DNA of 42,429 nucleotides from Lachnospiraceae bacterium (GTDB taxonomy: Bacteria > Bacillota > Clostridia > Lachnospirales > Lachnospiraceae), in contig JAAUZY010000022.1 in the NCBI GenBank assembly GCA_014804355.1, positions 1 through 42,429 of the forward strand, written 5' to 3'. Each line of letters opens with the position of its first letter. The stretch's first letter is position 1. Below are positions 41,489 to 42,429 of this stretch, piece by piece. The notes beneath the pieces are model-generated. The model was not told the DNA's origin and did not search any database. It saw only the letters and a program-made list of their open reading frames with translations. The position numbers were made by a program, and so were the translations under genes.

Positions 41489-42429
41489 ATCTTAGGTGCC
41501 AGCGAACTGCAGGTTCCTGCGATCCGCAAGGCGAAAGAGTTGGGATATCAGATTATTCTCGTGGATTATAATGAGAAAGCGGTGGGTTTTGCGCTGGCTG
41601 ATGTGAAGCTGGTGGTCAGCACGCTGGATCAGGAGGAAGTGTACCGTCAGGCGCTGATCTATAAGCCGGATGTAGTTATTACGTCCACCAGTGACGGACC
41701 GGTGAGAACGGCGGCTTACGTCAACGAGAAGCTGGGCAAGAAACCTGACCTGTCCTATGAGGATTCGCTGTGCGCCACGATCAAGAGCCATATGCGGAAA
41801 CGTTTGGAAGAAAACCATGTTCCGATTCCGGCTTATTATGTGGTGCAGAATTTTGAGGAGTTTCAGGCGGCGGTGGAGAAGCTGCAGAGCGGATGTATTG
41901 TCAAGCCCGCAGACAATGCGGGCAGCCGCGGTGTGGTGGCGCTTGACGACGGCAGGAAGCGGAGCGGGGAAGAGCTGAAGCAGACTTATGAATACAGCAA
42001 AGCAAATTCCAGAAACGGAATAGTCATGGTGGAGGAATTCATGTCCGGTCCCGAAGTGAGTGTAGAGGCGATGAACGTGGACGGGGAGACGACGATTCTG
42101 ACGATCACCGATAAATTTATCACGCCGCCGCCCTACTTCGTGGAGATTGCTCACAGTGAACCGAGCCGGCTGGATGAAGAGACACAGGAGCGTATCAGAC
42201 AGGTGGCGATTCAGGCGATTGCTGCCATACGGCTGCAGAACGGTCCGTCACATACCGAGATCAAGGTGACAAGCGAGGGGCCCAAGATCGTGGAGCTGGC
42301 GGCGAGACTGGGTGGAGATTATATCACTTCGCGGCTTGTACCCCTCTCCACGGGAGTGGATATGGTGGGTGCCTCTGTGCTGCTTGCCACGGGCGGAGAA
42401 GTTGATCTTGCGTGTAAGTGGCAGAAGGG
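41459..42429 (+). CDS. ATP-grasp domain protein (3' end outside window)
   Basis: No stop is reached before the window ends. The GTG at 41459 (M-E-I-T-K-Q-K-K-M-M-I-L-G-A-S) or the ATG at 41483 could be the start; neither has a strong ribosome-binding site. The N-terminal preATP-grasp Rossmann domain has M-I-L-G-A-S-E-L-Q-V-P-A-I. The ATP-grasp domain shows I-V-K-P-A-D-N-A-G-S-R-G-V (glycine-rich nucleotide loop), V-E-E-F-M-S-G-P-E-V-S-V-E and E-L-A-A-R-L-G-G-D-Y with the metal/ATP residues. These enzymes form amide or ester bonds through acyl-phosphate. Members of this kind are common in Clostridial Pse/Leg glycosylation clusters and might add an amino acid or acid group to the sugar; this role is inferred from position. 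Confidence 0.8.
   Translation, partial: MEITKQKKMMILGASELQVPAIRKAKELGYQIILVDYNEKAVGFALADVKLVVSTLDQEEVYRQALIYKPDVVITSTSDGPVRTAAYVNEKLGKKPDLSYEDSLCATIKSHMRKRLEENHVPIPAYYVVQNFEEFQAAVEKLQSGCIVKPADNAGSRGVVALDDGRKRSGEELKQTYEYSKANSRNGIVMVEEFMSGPEVSVEAMNVDGETTILTITDKFITPPPYFVEIAHSEPSRLDEETQERIRQVAIQAIAAIRLQNGPSHTEIKVTSEGPKIVELAARLGGDYITSRLVPLSTGVDMVGASVLLATGGEVDLACKWQK

Noticed and set aside
1..42429. CRISPR arrays, tRNA, rRNA, insertion sequences with intact transposase, prophage
   Set aside because: I saw no regularly spaced repeats, no cloverleaf-forming segments and no intact transposase, integrase or phage structural genes on either strand.

Overview
The window looks like chromosome of a Gram-positive, low-to-moderate GC Clostridium-like Firmicute, most likely a gut Lachnospiraceae. 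The grounds are strong purine-rich ribosome-binding sites, GTG and TTG starts, a lipoprotein-type sugar-binding protein, a split LacL/LacM beta-galactosidase, a giant secreted beta-rich protein with an Ala-rich signal peptide, and a pseudaminic-acid pathway typical of flagellated Clostridia. This assignment is inference; no rRNA or other taxonomic marker is present.

Layout. (1) 1-345: tail of an Rpn-type nuclease/transposase. (2) 656-7585: a 2309-residue secreted repeat protein behind a promoter whose spacer contains a run of nine G. (3) 7876-12559: pseB and pseC (first two steps of CMP-pseudaminic acid synthesis) and a large multi-pass membrane protein. (4) 12621-20053: a galactoside-utilisation module made of an AraC regulator, a CUT1 sugar ABC transporter (binding protein plus two permeases, no ATPase) and lacL/lacM. 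(5) 20271-34985: a visibly AT-richer defence island. It holds an SF1 helicase-nuclease, an orphan RelB-type antitoxin with a truncated YoeB-like toxin, a P-loop kinase with a decayed duplicate, a minus-strand holin-like small toxin and a dead PLD-nuclease/helicase fragment. These are followed by a compact operon: MORC/MutL-like GHKL ATPase (frameshifted), Z1 helicase-like ATPase, DUF4420 PD-(D/E)XK nuclease, AIPR protein and C5-cytosine methyltransferase, with a Vsr nuclease just downstream. (6) 35033-35881: NUDIX hydrolase and MmcQ/YjbR protein. (7) 36059-42429: GT2 glycosyltransferase, a DegT-aminotransferase/PseG fusion, pseF, pseI and an ATP-grasp protein running off the window.

How it fits together. 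PseB, PseC, PseG, PseI and PseF are all present but in two blocks separated by about 27 kb that carry the lac module and the defence island; no PseH acetyltransferase is visible. The GT2, membrane and ATP-grasp proteins probably use or modify the sugar. The most interesting system is the five-gene operon at 25551-34383 plus vsr. It resembles the MORC/MutL-Z1-AIPR restriction-type systems inferred from comparative genomics, but the copy here seems to have lost a clean ATPase reading frame through a small deletion. The island also shows several defence genes at different stages of decay.
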